Translations under genes and position numbers: made by a program | The notes under the pieces: model-generated | What the model was told of the DNA's origin: nothing | Databases searched by the model: none | The model's input: the letters and a program-made list of their open reading frames with translations, nothing else | Origin: an uncultured Arachnia sp. | Lineage (GTDB): Bacteria; Actinomycetota; Actinomycetes; Propionibacteriales; Propionibacteriaceae | Direction of reading: 5' to 3' | Length of the DNA stretch: 64,000 nt | NCBI GenBank assembly: GCA_947493705.1 | Contig: CANLSH010000001.1 | Location: 1-64,000 of the forward strand | Part shown: in pieces, positions 9,592 through 20,077 of the stretch | How the letters are laid out: each line of letters begins with the position of its first letter | Numbering within the stretch: the first letter of the stretch is position 1

Positions 9592-9762
9592 ATGGCTGGA
9601 GCAACCGGAGAGACCTACGAAGGCTCGTTCTACTGCGTGAAGTGCAAGGAGAAGCGCGACGCCAAGGGCGAGGTCCACGTCAATGACAAGGGCACCAAGA
9701 TGGCCAAGGGCAAGTGCCCCGTGTGCGGGACGAACCTGAACCGTATCCTCGGCAAGGCCTGA
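9592..9762 (+). CDS. DUF5679 small zinc-ribbon protein
   Basis: This 56-residue protein begins at ATG 9592 behind the strong site AGGAGGAAAG. An upstream in-frame ATG at 9508 has no ribosome site and is rejected. It contains two CxxC knuckles, CVKC and CPVC, about 32 residues apart with a Lys-rich middle, as in actinobacterial DUF5679 proteins. A bound zinc ion and an interaction with nucleic acid or ribosome are inference. A -10-like TACATT lies at 9525-9530. The gene ends at a hairpin terminator. Confidence 0.85.
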   Translation: MAGATGETYEGSFYCVKCKEKRDAKGEVHVNDKGTKMAKGKCPVCGTNLNRILGKA

Positions 9763-9780
9763 ACCACACCCTCTGTAGGT

Positions 9781-9820
9781 AAAACGGGGACGACGCCCAC
9801 AGGGGCGTGGTCCCTGTTTT
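9781..9820. terminator. Bidirectional intrinsic terminator between the DUF5679 gene and uvrD2
   Basis: AACGGGGACGACGCCC pairs with GGGGCGTGGTCCCTGTT around the loop ACA with two mismatches. AAAA flanks it on the left and TTTT on the right, so the hairpin has a U-tract on either strand and can serve both converging genes. Confidence 0.85.
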
Positions 9821-9836
9821 CATGTCCCCGAAGGTT

Positions 9837-11891
9837 TCATGAGCGCTCAGCGACGTGTTCTGCGACAACCTTGAGACACTCCTGCCCGTAGCGATCCACT
9901 TTGACCGTGCCGATGCCCGGCAACTTCAGCAATTGCTGCCGTGTCGTGGGCTCCGCTTCAGCAACGGCCTGCAGCGTCGCATCCGTGAACACCACGAAGG
10001 CCGGAACCGATGAGAGCTCCGCCGTCGCCTTCCGCCAACGTTTGAGGGCCAGCATCAGCGCCTCGTCGTAGTTGGCCTCGCAGCCGGTGTGCCGGCTCAT
10101 CTTGCGTTCCGCGGCGGAGTGCAGCTGGTCACCACATACCGAGCAGGAGCGGGAGCGCAGACTGCCACGCTGGCGCCGACCCGACGAGGTGGCGGATGGT
10201 TTTGCCTCCTCAGAGGTCAGTCCTGCCAGAAAACGGGAGCGATTGGCGCTCCGGTTGCCACTGGTGGTGGCCCAACTGACGTGGAGCCTGGCCCGGGCAC
10301 GGGTGAAGGCGACGTGGAGCAGGCGGCGTTCCTCGGAGAGAGCCGGTTCCTCCTGCGACAGCACGAACGGCATCAGTCCCTCACGGACTCCCACGACAGC
10401 CACGGCGTCCCACTCCAGCCCCTTGGCGGCGTGCATGGTGGACAGGGTGACGGCGTCGGCCACCGGTGCGGACTGCCATGATGCACGCTCCGTCAGCCAG
10501 CCCAGCAGATCCTCGGCCTTCCACCCCTGGCGCTTCTCGTCTTCCTCCAGCACCATGCTGCGCAGGGCATTGAGGGATTCCCAGCGCTCACGCTGGCGAC
10601 CCATGGACGTGGGCGCCTCCGGTGACCAACCAGTGGAAGCGAGGAAGGAGTTCATCAACTCAGGCACCGCTCCCTCCGGTTCCGCCTGGGCTGCGCGTCC
10701 AAGGACCGTGATTGCCTGGCGCACCTCCGCACGGTCGTAGAACTTCTCCGTGCCGCGCACGCTGTAGGGCACTCCCGCATCGGTCAGCGCAGCTTCGAAG
10801 GACGGTGCCTGCGCGTTGATGCGGTACAGCACGGCCAGTTCCGACCACGAAGTACCACCCTCGTGGGCGTCCCTCAACCACCGGGCCACCATCGATGCCT
10901 CGTCGGCCTCGCTTCTCACAGGATGGAATTCCGGCTGCGGACCGGACGGGCGGGTCGCCCGCAACTCTGCGCGCGCATCACGTCGACCAAGCACATGGCT
11001 GCTTGCAGCCAGGATTTCAGGAGTGGAGCGATAGTTGCGCACCAGTCGCACCACTTGAGCAGTTTCGCGCTCCGAGGCGAACCCCAGCAGGAAGTCCGCC
11101 CTCGCTCCGGCAAACGAGTGAATGGCCTGATGGGGGTCCCCCACCACACACACGTCGTCTCTGTCATCAACCCACAGCGAGACGAGTCGGTGCTGCACCG
11201 CCGATACGTCCTGGTACTCGTCGACGACGAAGTGCCGGTAGGTGGTGCGGATGCGCTCCGCCACTGCCGGGTGCTCAGCCAGCAGGGAGGCGCAACACAG
11301 CAGAATGTCACTGAAATCCACTTGGCCCGATGCGACCTTCGCCTTCTCGTAACCGGTCATCACGGCAGCCACCTGGGCGGGCGTGGCACCGGTCACCTGA
11401 CGCCCCGACTTCTCGGCGAGTGCCGCGTACCTCTCAGGGGTCACGTTGCTGGATTTCGCCCAGGAAATCTCGCTGTCCAAATCCCGCACGAGGGCAGTTT
11501 CTGACGAATGCAGGATGGTTGCCGCTGAACGCGCAACCAGGGGAAACGCGTTGGCCAGCACCGGCGGGAACTCCGAGCCGAAGGCCTCCGGCCAGAAGTA
11601 CTGGCACTGTCGCAGTGCGGCCGAGTGAATGGTTCGGGCCTGGGCGGTGCGCACCCCCAGTGAGGCGAGTCGGCTGCGCATCTCCCCCGCTGCCCGTGTG
11701 GTGAACGTCACCGCCAGCGTGGCGGAGGGGTCATAGCGTCCTTCGCGGACGGCGTGGGCAACACGGTGCGTGATGGCGCGGGTCTTGCCCGTGCCCGCTC
11801 CCGCGAGCACCACCAGTGGAGCATCCAGGGACGTCGCCACCTGCAGTTGTTCGGGGTCCAGCGCCGCAGTCAAGTCGTTCACATCTGCCAT
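9837..11891 (-). CDS. uvrD2: ATP-dependent DNA helicase UvrD2 (SF1, with HRDC domain)
   Basis: The product has 684 residues when started at ATG 11891, just before the conserved N-terminus; the frame is open further upstream but that part lacks family text. Walker A AGAGTGKT is at residues 30-37, the Walker B/DExx motif is VVDEYQD, and motif VI is HVAFTRARARLHVSW. The C-terminal part has a Cys cluster (CSVC, then HTGC) followed by an HRDC domain ending in LPGIGTVKVDRYG. This helicase, Cys-motif and HRDC layout is that of actinobacterial UvrD2, a 3'-5' helicase; in mycobacteria the Cys motif is needed for unwinding. It is divergent from recC and shares the promoter region 11892-11995. Confidence 0.92.
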   Translation of the reverse strand: MADVNDLTAALDPEQLQVATSLDAPLVVLAGAGTGKTRAITHRVAHAVREGRYDPSATLAVTFTTRAAGEMRSRLASLGVRTAQARTIHSAALRQCQYFWPEAFGSEFPPVLANAFPLVARSAATILHSSETALVRDLDSEISWAKSSNVTPERYAALAEKSGRQVTGATPAQVAAVMTGYEKAKVASGQVDFSDILLCCASLLAEHPAVAERIRTTYRHFVVDEYQDVSAVQHRLVSLWVDDRDDVCVVGDPHQAIHSFAGARADFLLGFASERETAQVVRLVRNYRSTPEILAASSHVLGRRDARAELRATRPSGPQPEFHPVRSEADEASMVARWLRDAHEGGTSWSELAVLYRINAQAPSFEAALTDAGVPYSVRGTEKFYDRAEVRQAITVLGRAAQAEPEGAVPELMNSFLASTGWSPEAPTSMGRQRERWESLNALRSMVLEEDEKRQGWKAEDLLGWLTERASWQSAPVADAVTLSTMHAAKGLEWDAVAVVGVREGLMPFVLSQEEPALSEERRLLHVAFTRARARLHVSWATTSGNRSANRSRFLAGLTSEEAKPSATSSGRRQRGSLRSRSCSVCGDQLHSAAERKMSRHTGCEANYDEALMLALKRWRKATAELSSVPAFVVFTDATLQAVAEAEPTTRQQLLKLPGIGTVKVDRYGQECLKVVAEHVAERS

Positions 11892-11995
11892 TGTGCTGCC
11901 CCACACCGACAATGGAACAACTGCCGAAGATGGCAACCGTGATTGTCGCAGCTGCCCGCTAGGGTGATGCGAGATCTGGGAGATGAGGTGAAGGT

Positions 11996-14900
11996 ATGGC
12001 GCTGACGGTGTTGCAGGGCAACAGGTGGCAGGAGCTCGTGTCCTCGCTTTCCGCATGGTTGGCGGAGGATCCTCCAGGTGTCTTCGAGACGGCCACCGTC
12101 GTGGTGTCATCCCGATCCGTGGCCCGCATGCTGCGCCAATCCCTGGCGGAGTCGCTGCCACAGTCGATCTGTGCGGGTGTGCAGTTCATCACGCTCCCAC
12201 ACTGGGTGGAAGAAGCGGCACGACGCCATGGTTACGCCGAAGAGGTATCGGCGTGGCGTGCTACCCGCCTGCAACTGGCTGTGCTCAGCGCTCTGGGTGT
12301 CATGATCGACGAGGACGTCTCCGTCATTCTCTCTGCCCACCTTGGTGCCGAGGGCTCGCCGGCTCGGCGGATGCAACTGGCCGGTCGGCTGGCCCGTCTG
12401 CTTCGTCGCTACGTGGAGTGGGCCCCTGACATGGTGACCGGTTGGTTGGAGACCGAGGACGGGGGCGTGGCCACCGACGCTGTGGGGAACCCGCTGCCTC
12501 CGCACCTGAACTGGCAGCCGGAACTCATGCGACGCGTCACCGAACTGCTGGAAGTGGACCCGGTGGACACGTGGCGGCTGGTGGGTGAGGACATCGAGAT
12601 AGACGGGACCTCCCGGCGCACCGGATTCTTCGCCCTGTCCGACGTATCCGTCAGCCAAGCCCGGCTCATCGCCGCACACACTCGCTCACAGGATTCGATC
12701 CTCTGGGAGGTTGGCGCGCATGGCAACAGAGGCTGGGCTGGCGCGCTGGCCTCCAGCAGTTCGCAGCTGGCCGGGCCGGACCCCGGCCCCGGCAGCGTGG
12801 AGGTGCACGGCTCGCACGGTGCGCAGCGACAGGTGGAGGTGCTGCGGGATGCTCTGGTCAGACGATTTGCGGCCGATGGGAGCCTGGAGCCGCGCGAGGT
12901 TGTCTTGGTGTGTCCGGACCCGCAGGAGTGGTGGCCTCACCTGCGCACGGCATTTTCTCCCGCGCCCGAGGATCCGCTGGCCCACCCCGGTCGTCAGCTC
13001 CGTGTCCAGCTGGGTTCGGGCTCCTCCCCCAACCTCGTGCTCCGTCTGATCCACGATGCACTACGACTGGCAGATGCTCGTGCAACAGCATCCGAGGTCA
13101 TTGAACTCATGCTGTTGCGCCCCGTGGCGCAGCGCTGGCGGCTCTCCAATCGTCGAGACGTGGTGACAGAGATCGTTGGGGCTGCCGAGATCCGTTGGGG
13201 CCTGGATGAGAAACATCGTGGAATGCTCGGCCTCGACGGAGTCAGCCAGAACACCTGGGTGCGTGGTCTGGATCGCCTTCTGGCCGGGCTCACACTGTCA
13301 CCGGATGCCACCGCCCTGCCCATTTCGGGGGTGCACACCGTCGGCACGTCGGATCTTGATGTGGTGGGAACGCTGTCAGAACTGGTCTCCCGGCTCCGTA
13401 AATTCGTCCACGGCTCACTGTCCGCCACCACAGTTCAGGGTTGGGTAGCACGCATCCGGGACCTCCTGACTGATCTCGTGGGCCCTTCATTCGAGGACGA
13501 ATGGATGTTGCTGGAAGCGCATTCTGCGCTCACGGACATGACCGAACAGCTGTCCCCGGATGCGGCAACGCTGTCTCGGATGGAATTCGCACGTCTCTTC
13601 GACACCGCCACACGTGAGTTCGCACCCCGGCCCGCGGTGGGCAATGGCTCCCTGGCGGTTGTGGCAATAGGTGAGTTGAGCCACGTTCATTTCCGGCTCG
13701 TCTGCATGCTGGGCATTGGCGATCCCGCCGCTACCGGCGACGCTGATCTGGTCAATCTCGGCCCGGACGTGCCTGATCGCCGACGGCAGCGACACACACA
13801 GCTGCTGGCCCACGCCCACGCCGCCGATGATGTCGTGATCATCTCCCAGAATCGCGATGGCCGTACTGATGAGCGACTGGCCGAGCTGACGGCGGTCACC
13901 AGTTTGCTGCGTGATCTGGGATGCAGTGTCACTCACGTCGACGCACACCCACTCCACGCCCACGCCGAGCAGAACTTCACGGATCAGCCGCTGAGTTTTG
14001 ATCATCATGCGAAGCGGGCTGCAGAGACATTGCGTGCGACCGGGACCGACGCCCCCACCGCCCGCGAGGAGAGACGACGCACCGCCCTGGCGTGGACGGG
14101 TTCATCCGCTCCAACGCAGGCAACCATTGAGGACCTTCACCGGGTCCTCAAGGATCCGGCCGCGGCATTCCTGCAGTCCGCTGCAGCTGTGCGGTTCCTC
14201 ACGCAGATTGAGCTGCACGACGAGCTGCCATTGCTGCTGAACGCCCTGGAGGCGTGGGGCGTGCAGGATCGGCTGCTGCATGCCCTGCGCTCCGGTCTGC
14301 CGCCGGACCGAGCCGCCGCTGCCGAATTCCGGCGTGAGTCAGTACCACCGAAGCTGATCGGCAGGACAATGGTGAGCAAGCCTCTGAAAGCTGCCAGAGA
14401 GCTGTGGGACGCGGCAGAGAGGGATCTGACAGCCGAACAAGTGCAGCATCGTGTGGAACTTGACCTGGATGGCATCCGTCTGCAGGATTCGGTGAGCACC
14501 CATGGCGAGCAGTTGGTGCACGTGGTGGCCGGTAAAGGTGTCAAGCATGAGCTGCTGCCGTGGCTCCAGGTGTTGGCACTGGCGTCGATGGGTGTGCCAG
14601 CACGCGCCGTCGTCCACCGGATGGATCGAGAGAACTTCTTCGATGTCTGCACCCGGCGAGAGATTGTGGCACCCCCCGCTGACGTGGCACAGGAACTGCT
14701 CATGGTGGTGAGCCGGGCATTTCGGGAGGGACACACGCGTCTACTACCGGTGCCACTGGAGCCGGCGCTGGTCTATGCCGGGCAGCTGGTGGCCGGCCGT
14801 CCGGATCCTCGATTGTGGGAACTCCGTACGCGGGCGTGGGAGGCGCCATGGCGTTTCCTTTCCCCGCAGTGGCAACTCTTCTTCAGCGACGACGCACCCC

Positions 14901-15013
14901 GCGAACTGGTGCAGGGGGAGAGAACGGAGCGCGATCCGGTGTCGACGCAGCCCAGTGCCTTCGGCGCGTGGGCAGAGGCCCTGTACGTCCCGATGCTGCA
15001 GGGAGGAATGTGA
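11996..15013 (+). CDS. recC: Exodeoxyribonuclease V subunit gamma RecC
   Basis: This 1005-residue protein is followed directly by recB and recD. The N-terminal text (QGNRWQELVSSLSAWL, then FITLPHWVEE) and the central FALSDVSVSQARLIAAH match RecC. RecC is a degenerate helicase/nuclease-fold subunit that holds the RecBCD complex together and recognises Chi-type sequences. No Walker motif is expected and none is seen. The start ATG lies behind GAGGTGAAGG. It is slightly shorter than the mycobacterial protein (about 1100 residues), with no obvious gap. The recB start follows four bases after its stop. Confidence 0.92.
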   Translation: MALTVLQGNRWQELVSSLSAWLAEDPPGVFETATVVVSSRSVARMLRQSLAESLPQSICAGVQFITLPHWVEEAARRHGYAEEVSAWRATRLQLAVLSALGVMIDEDVSVILSAHLGAEGSPARRMQLAGRLARLLRRYVEWAPDMVTGWLETEDGGVATDAVGNPLPPHLNWQPELMRRVTELLEVDPVDTWRLVGEDIEIDGTSRRTGFFALSDVSVSQARLIAAHTRSQDSILWEVGAHGNRGWAGALASSSSQLAGPDPGPGSVEVHGSHGAQRQVEVLRDALVRRFAADGSLEPREVVLVCPDPQEWWPHLRTAFSPAPEDPLAHPGRQLRVQLGSGSSPNLVLRLIHDALRLADARATASEVIELMLLRPVAQRWRLSNRRDVVTEIVGAAEIRWGLDEKHRGMLGLDGVSQNTWVRGLDRLLAGLTLSPDATALPISGVHTVGTSDLDVVGTLSELVSRLRKFVHGSLSATTVQGWVARIRDLLTDLVGPSFEDEWMLLEAHSALTDMTEQLSPDAATLSRMEFARLFDTATREFAPRPAVGNGSLAVVAIGELSHVHFRLVCMLGIGDPAATGDADLVNLGPDVPDRRRQRHTQLLAHAHAADDVVIISQNRDGRTDERLAELTAVTSLLRDLGCSVTHVDAHPLHAHAEQNFTDQPLSFDHHAKRAAETLRATGTDAPTAREERRRTALAWTGSSAPTQATIEDLHRVLKDPAAAFLQSAAAVRFLTQIELHDELPLLLNALEAWGVQDRLLHALRSGLPPDRAAAAEFRRESVPPKLIGRTMVSKPLKAARELWDAAERDLTAEQVQHRVELDLDGIRLQDSVSTHGEQLVHVVAGKGVKHELLPWLQVLALASMGVPARAVVHRMDRENFFDVCTRREIVAPPADVAQELLMVVSRAFREGHTRLLPVPLEPALVYAGQLVAGRPDPRLWELRTRAWEAPWRFLSPQWQLFFSDDAPRELVQGERTERDPVSTQPSAFGAWAEALYVPMLQGGM

Positions 15014-15016
15014 GCG

Positions 15017-18000
15017 ATGTTCACCATCACCTCTGCCCTCCCCACCAGTCCGCTGCTTCTCGAGGCCAGCGCAGGCACCGGGAAGACGTGGACCATTGCC
15101 GCGCTGACAGCGCGCTTCATCGCAGAGAGCGACACACGGATCGATGAGTTCCTGCTCATCACCTTCAGCAACAAGGCGGCGCAGGAACTGCGCAGCAGCG
15201 TGTTCAGGCAACTGCAGAAGTCGGAATCAGCTCTCGGCACCTTCCTGGAGAGCGGAAGCGAACCCAGTGCCGATGACGAGGTCTCGGTGTGGTTGTGCCG
15301 GGATGACGTCGATCAACGTCGCCGGCGCCTTCGTACCGCTCTGGATGCCTTCGACACCGCGCTGATCGCCACCACCCACGTCTTCTGTCACATCATGCTC
15401 AAGGAACTGGGGGTGCTGGGCGACTGGGATGCCGGGGAGAACATCCTCTCGGATCCTCGCGCACTGATCGACCAGTGCGCCACAGACGTCTACATCGCCC
15501 GCTACCAGGACGTGGCCGAGCCAACACTGGATCCCCGACGGGCACTCACCATCGCCCGCGAGGCCTGCCTGACCACGTTGGACGTGACGTCACAGTACGA
15601 GGACGACGAGGAATTCTGCCACGAGGTGCGCAAGCGATTCACGACGCGGAAGCGCACGATGGGGCTGGTCACCTTTGACGATCTCACGAGCCGTCTCAAC
15701 GACCTCCTGCTCTCCCCCGCAACCGGCGACTGGGCCGTCGATGCCCTTCAGAATCGCTTCGCCGTGGTCCTCGTGGATGAATTCCAGGACACCGATCCGC
15801 TGCAGTGGCAGATCATCAAGCGCGCCTTCGTTTCTTCCGGGCGCGCCACCATCCTGATCGGGGATCCCAAACAGTCCATTTACGGTTTTCGCAACGCAGA
15901 CCTGATGAGTTATCTGGACGCCGCCCGCGAGATCGAGACACTCTCGCTGCCGTGCAACCATCGCTCCGACAAGGCTGTTGTACAGGGGGTTCAGGAGCTG
16001 TTCGGCAATCTGGCCCTGGGTGATCCCACCATCACGGTGGTGGACGTGGAGAGCAAGCACGCGTCACGCCTGAGCATGCCGGGGCCCGCCCGGGTCCTGA
16101 TCCGACGCGGCACAGCCGACACGCTGCAACATTCCCCACACGAATCCATCGCCCACGACATGGTGGGGCTCACCATGCGCGTCCTGGAACTGGGCAGGAT
16201 CGCAGAGGAGAACGACGGCGAACGCTCACTCAGCCCCTCAGACATGGCCGTGCTGGTGCGCAACCGGGCGCGCGGAGCGGAGCTGGTGGATGAGCTGCGG
16301 GAGGCGGGAATACCTGCGGTATTCCACGGTCAGGAGGATGTCCTGACCAGTGATGCGGCCCATGACTGGGCGATGCTACTGGCTGCCATGATCGCACCCA
16401 CCCGATCCAACATCGTGCTGGCCGCCGCCACTGACCTCCTGGGCTTCGCCTTCTCCGGACTTCTGGACGGGGGTGAACATTCCGTTGCAGCTTCGGTTCT
16501 GGTGCACCGTCTGATCCATGCCCACGCATCCGGTGGTGTTCCCGAGCTGTTGACCGTCCTGGTCACAGCAACGGGTCTCGATGCCCGCGTACTGGCCCGA
16601 CCGGATGGTGAGAGGGTCCTGACAGATCTGCGCCATGTGGCTGAGCTGCTCTCAGGCACCGGAATCGCTGACCTGAACGCACTTCAGAACTGGTTGCGCC
16701 GCGCACGAGACGGCATGGCCGTTGATGGAGCCGAGACACGGTTGGCATCCGATGCTCCCGCCGTCCGCGTCACGACGATGCACTCGGCCAAGGGTTTGCA
16801 GTTCGGCGTCGTTCTCATTCCGGAGGTGAGTGATCTCATCATCCAGTCCCGGAAACCATTCCCCGTGGTACTGGACGGGAAGAGATACCTCCATGTGGGT
16901 CCCCCTCTGGATTTCCGGGACCCCACGCGCAAGGAGTTCGAGCGCCAGCAGCGTGAGGAGGAATTGCGTCTGCTCTACGTTGCGCTGACCCGCGCCCAGT
17001 ACATGAGCATTGCCTGGCACGTCGCAGGAAAGCGATCACAGTCCGGCGCGCTGACGGCCCTGCTGGCCCGTGATCGCAGCACCACCACCCTGAATGAGCG
17101 CTACGCCCGCATTCCCGCCCAGCTATCGCTTGATCCTGCCCTGGTCCATGTCAGTGAGCTCAACGAGACGCCACCCCTCCCCACGCCGAGCCACCCCGTC
17201 GAAACCACCCCCTTGACGACGGCTCACATGGACCGGGAGGTGGATCAGCTGTGGCGACGCACCTCCTACTCCGGGTTGACGGCCGGTCTGTACGAGCTGG
17301 GCCTCACGCCGGTGCACGGCGACGAGCCCGCCGAGCTGGAGGTGTTCCAGCCTCCACCCACCCCGGGGCTCGATCTCCCCTCTCCCATGGCAGAATTACC
17401 GGCTGGTGCAGCATTCGGCACTCTGGTCCATGCGACGCTCGAAGAGTTGGACTGGCGGCCGGAGCATCTCGCCGCCAGCTCCCATGCCGTGGTCTCGCGC
17501 CTCGCTCCCCGGTTCGGGATGTCCCAGGAACAATCTGCTGTGCTCGCCTCCTCGATCATCCAGGTCTGTGCCACGCCCCTCGGTCCCCTTGCCGACGGCA
17601 TCGCCCTGCGAGACATTCCCCTGGAGCACCGACTTCCTGAACTGGATTTCGACATGCCGCTGTCCGAACTGGGTACCTCGGGCACCGTCGGGAATTTGGC
17701 AGATCTCATGTCCGAGCATGTGCCCAGCACCGACTCCCTGGCCGCCTACCCAGCTCACCTCCAATCCTCACCAGCGGCCGGTGGCGTCCTGCGTGGTTTC
17801 CTGACGGGCTCCATCGACGCCGTGCTGAAGACTCCGACGGAGAAGTACGTCGTGGTGGACTACAAGACCAACAGGCTGCCCACCGCCCCGGGCGAAGTAC
17901 TCACCGTCGGCCACTACCAGGGCCCGGCGATGTCCGAAGCCATGATGCATGCGCACTACCCCCTGCAGGCCCTTCTCTACTGTGCGGCACTGCACCGGTT

Positions 18001-18187
18001 CCTCGCCTGGCGGCTGCCCGGCTATTCGCCCGAGCAGCATCTGGGTGGTGCCGGGTACCTGTTCGTTCGCGGCATGGCTGGAGAGGATGCGCCGGAGGTT
18101 CCCGGCATGCCGTGTGGCGTCTTCACGTGGCATCCTCCCACCGCACTCGTGCTGGCGGCCTCGGAGCTGTTGAGGGGTCACCCATGA
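15017..18187 (+). CDS. recB: Exodeoxyribonuclease V subunit beta RecB (helicase-nuclease)
   Basis: The product has 1056 residues. Walker A ASAGTGKTWT is at about residues 19-28, the Walker B region is VVLVDEFQDTDPLQWQI, motif IV/V text is TTMHSAKGLQFGVVLIPE, and motif VI is RLLYVALTRAQYM. The C-terminal nuclease domain has the conserved VVDYKTNRL, whose Asp and Lys belong to the catalytic D-x-K signature. It is the 3'-5' motor and the only nuclease of RecBCD, which resects double-strand breaks. Its stop overlaps the recD start (ATGA at 18184-18187), giving one translationally coupled operon. Confidence 0.94.
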   Translation: MFTITSALPTSPLLLEASAGTGKTWTIAALTARFIAESDTRIDEFLLITFSNKAAQELRSSVFRQLQKSESALGTFLESGSEPSADDEVSVWLCRDDVDQRRRRLRTALDAFDTALIATTHVFCHIMLKELGVLGDWDAGENILSDPRALIDQCATDVYIARYQDVAEPTLDPRRALTIAREACLTTLDVTSQYEDDEEFCHEVRKRFTTRKRTMGLVTFDDLTSRLNDLLLSPATGDWAVDALQNRFAVVLVDEFQDTDPLQWQIIKRAFVSSGRATILIGDPKQSIYGFRNADLMSYLDAAREIETLSLPCNHRSDKAVVQGVQELFGNLALGDPTITVVDVESKHASRLSMPGPARVLIRRGTADTLQHSPHESIAHDMVGLTMRVLELGRIAEENDGERSLSPSDMAVLVRNRARGAELVDELREAGIPAVFHGQEDVLTSDAAHDWAMLLAAMIAPTRSNIVLAAATDLLGFAFSGLLDGGEHSVAASVLVHRLIHAHASGGVPELLTVLVTATGLDARVLARPDGERVLTDLRHVAELLSGTGIADLNALQNWLRRARDGMAVDGAETRLASDAPAVRVTTMHSAKGLQFGVVLIPEVSDLIIQSRKPFPVVLDGKRYLHVGPPLDFRDPTRKEFERQQREEELRLLYVALTRAQYMSIAWHVAGKRSQSGALTALLARDRSTTTLNERYARIPAQLSLDPALVHVSELNETPPLPTPSHPVETTPLTTAHMDREVDQLWRRTSYSGLTAGLYELGLTPVHGDEPAELEVFQPPPTPGLDLPSPMAELPAGAAFGTLVHATLEELDWRPEHLAASSHAVVSRLAPRFGMSQEQSAVLASSIIQVCATPLGPLADGIALRDIPLEHRLPELDFDMPLSELGTSGTVGNLADLMSEHVPSTDSLAAYPAHLQSSPAAGGVLRGFLTGSIDAVLKTPTEKYVVVDYKTNRLPTAPGEVLTVGHYQGPAMSEAMMHAHYPLQALLYCAALHRFLAWRLPGYSPEQHLGGAGYLFVRGMAGEDAPEVPGMPCGVFTWHPPTALVLAASELLRGHP

Positions 18188-19944
18188 ACCGGCATGAGGT
18201 CCCGGTGGCCGCCACGGGACTGCTGCGCACTTTCGCTGAGGCCACGATGATCTCGTCTGTGGACTTCCATCTCGCTCGCCGCATGGCCACGCTGAGCCAG
18301 GAATACGATGAGCGCGTGGAGCTGGCGTTTGCCCTGGCCACGCGGGAGTTGCGCCTCGGTTCGGTGTGCCTAGACCTGCAGTTGGCACCCGGGCTCGCGC
18401 CGGAGTCCGGCATCGAGGACGGAGCCGTGGATGCCATGGTTGCCGCGCTCCCATGGCCCGAGCCCCAGGCCTGGCTGGAGTCCCTTGCCGCGTCACCGGC
18501 GGTTGCGCGGCCGGGTGATGAGGCGCGAGCTTTCCGCCTGGACGGCTCGTTGCTCTACCTGGACCGGTACTGGGGCGAGGAACGTCTGGTGGAAACCCGG
18601 CTTCGCCACCGCTCCGGGCTCCCCCCACTGAAGATCGACGACGAGACCGCCCGACGCTCACGTCTACCCCTGCAGGGCATGGAGGCAGACGTTGAGCAGG
18701 ACGCCGCCGTCCTCGCTGCTCTCACCAACGCCACGACTGTCATCACGGGCGGCCCCGGTACCGGCAAGACCACGATGGTCGCCCGAATCCTGACATGCCT
18801 GGCGGATACGACCCACCCCCCGCTGGTCGCACTGGCTGCGCCGACAGGAAAGGCTGCCACGCGACTGATGGGGGCTGTGAGCGATGACCTCCGTCAGGAT
18901 GAGGGACTGCGGTTGCGTGGCCTCACGCTGCACAAGCTGCTCGGCGTGGTACCGGGGCGCCTGCGTCGCACACACCAGCGAGACAACCTTCTGCCTCATG
19001 ACATCGTGATCGTGGACGAGACGTCGATGGTCTCCCTCACGATGATGTCGTGGCTGCTGGAGGCACTCTCCGATGGCACGCGTCTGATCCTCATTGGCGA
19101 TCCCGATCAGTTGGCCTCGGTTGAAGCTGGTGCAGTGTTGGCGGACATCGCTCGATCGCAGGACCTGGTGTCATCCAGCAGCGGCTCAGCGGTGGTGCAC
19201 CTACAGCGGAACCGGCGCAGCAACTCTGAGATCAGTGCGCTGGCCGCGGCCATTCAGGACGGCAGGACCGATGATGTGATCCATCTCGTCACATCCGGCT
19301 CCGCAGTGTCCGTGGAGCCCCACGACGGCACTCAGGCCATCTCCGCATTTGACGTGCTCACCGCCGATCTCCGGAGCACCGCCGAGGCCGTTCGCGCTGC
19401 CGCTTCCCGCGGCGATGGGGACGCCGCTAACGAGGCACTGGCCACCCACCGTGTGCTCTGCGCTCACCGGGAGGGATCGTTCGGGGTGGGCCGCTGGTCG
19501 CGCGAGGCGAGGCTCTGGCTCTCGGAGCAATTCGAGGATTACGGGCAGGGTGGGAGCGCTTGGCTCGGCCAACCGTTGCTCATCACCCGCAACAGCGACA
19601 TCGCGTCCAATGGCGACACCGCCGTGGTCGTCGACGTGAATGGCCGCCTGATGGCCGCCATTGATCGGGGACAGGGTTCGGTGCTGGTGGACCCAGTTCT
19701 GCTGGACGATGCTGCTGATCTGCATGCCATGACCATCCACAAGTCCCAGGGCAGTCAGTTCGACGTGGTCAGCGTAGTCCTGCCACCCGTCGGCTCCCCA
19801 CTGCTGACCCGTGAGCTGCTCTACACGGCCATCACCCGGGCGCGCTCCAGGGTGCGCATCTACGGCAGTCAGGAGGCGTTGCGCATCGCCGTAGAAACCC
19901 CGGCGCGCCGGGCCAGCGGCCTCGGACGCATACGAGACCAATAG
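18184..19944 (+). CDS. recD: Exodeoxyribonuclease V subunit alpha RecD
   Basis: The product has 586 residues from ATG 18184, which overlaps the recB stop. Earlier in-frame starts lie inside recB and are not needed. Walker A GGPGTGKTTM is at about residues 191-200, the DExx motif is VIVDETSMVSL, and the C-terminal motif VI region is TIHKSQGSQFDVV with TAITRARSRVRI. RecD is the fast 5'-3' SF1B helicase of the complex. The family N-terminal domain (SSVDFHLARRM) is present. The operon ends here. Confidence 0.93.
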   Translation: MNRHEVPVAATGLLRTFAEATMISSVDFHLARRMATLSQEYDERVELAFALATRELRLGSVCLDLQLAPGLAPESGIEDGAVDAMVAALPWPEPQAWLESLAASPAVARPGDEARAFRLDGSLLYLDRYWGEERLVETRLRHRSGLPPLKIDDETARRSRLPLQGMEADVEQDAAVLAALTNATTVITGGPGTGKTTMVARILTCLADTTHPPLVALAAPTGKAATRLMGAVSDDLRQDEGLRLRGLTLHKLLGVVPGRLRRTHQRDNLLPHDIVIVDETSMVSLTMMSWLLEALSDGTRLILIGDPDQLASVEAGAVLADIARSQDLVSSSSGSAVVHLQRNRRSNSEISALAAAIQDGRTDDVIHLVTSGSAVSVEPHDGTQAISAFDVLTADLRSTAEAVRAAASRGDGDAANEALATHRVLCAHREGSFGVGRWSREARLWLSEQFEDYGQGGSAWLGQPLLITRNSDIASNGDTAVVVDVNGRLMAAIDRGQGSVLVDPVLLDDAADLHAMTIHKSQGSQFDVVSVVLPPVGSPLLTRELLYTAITRARSRVRIYGSQEALRIAVETPARRASGLGRIRDQ

Positions 19945-20077
19945 CCGGGCAAGGGCAGAGTGTCATGCCAAAAAGGTTTGGATGTGTTTGGCCCATCACA
20001 AACTCGGGATGCAGAGCTTTGGATGGTAGACCCCGGCTGCTCCTGCCACAGCCCCGGAAATGGCTATAGTTATGCCC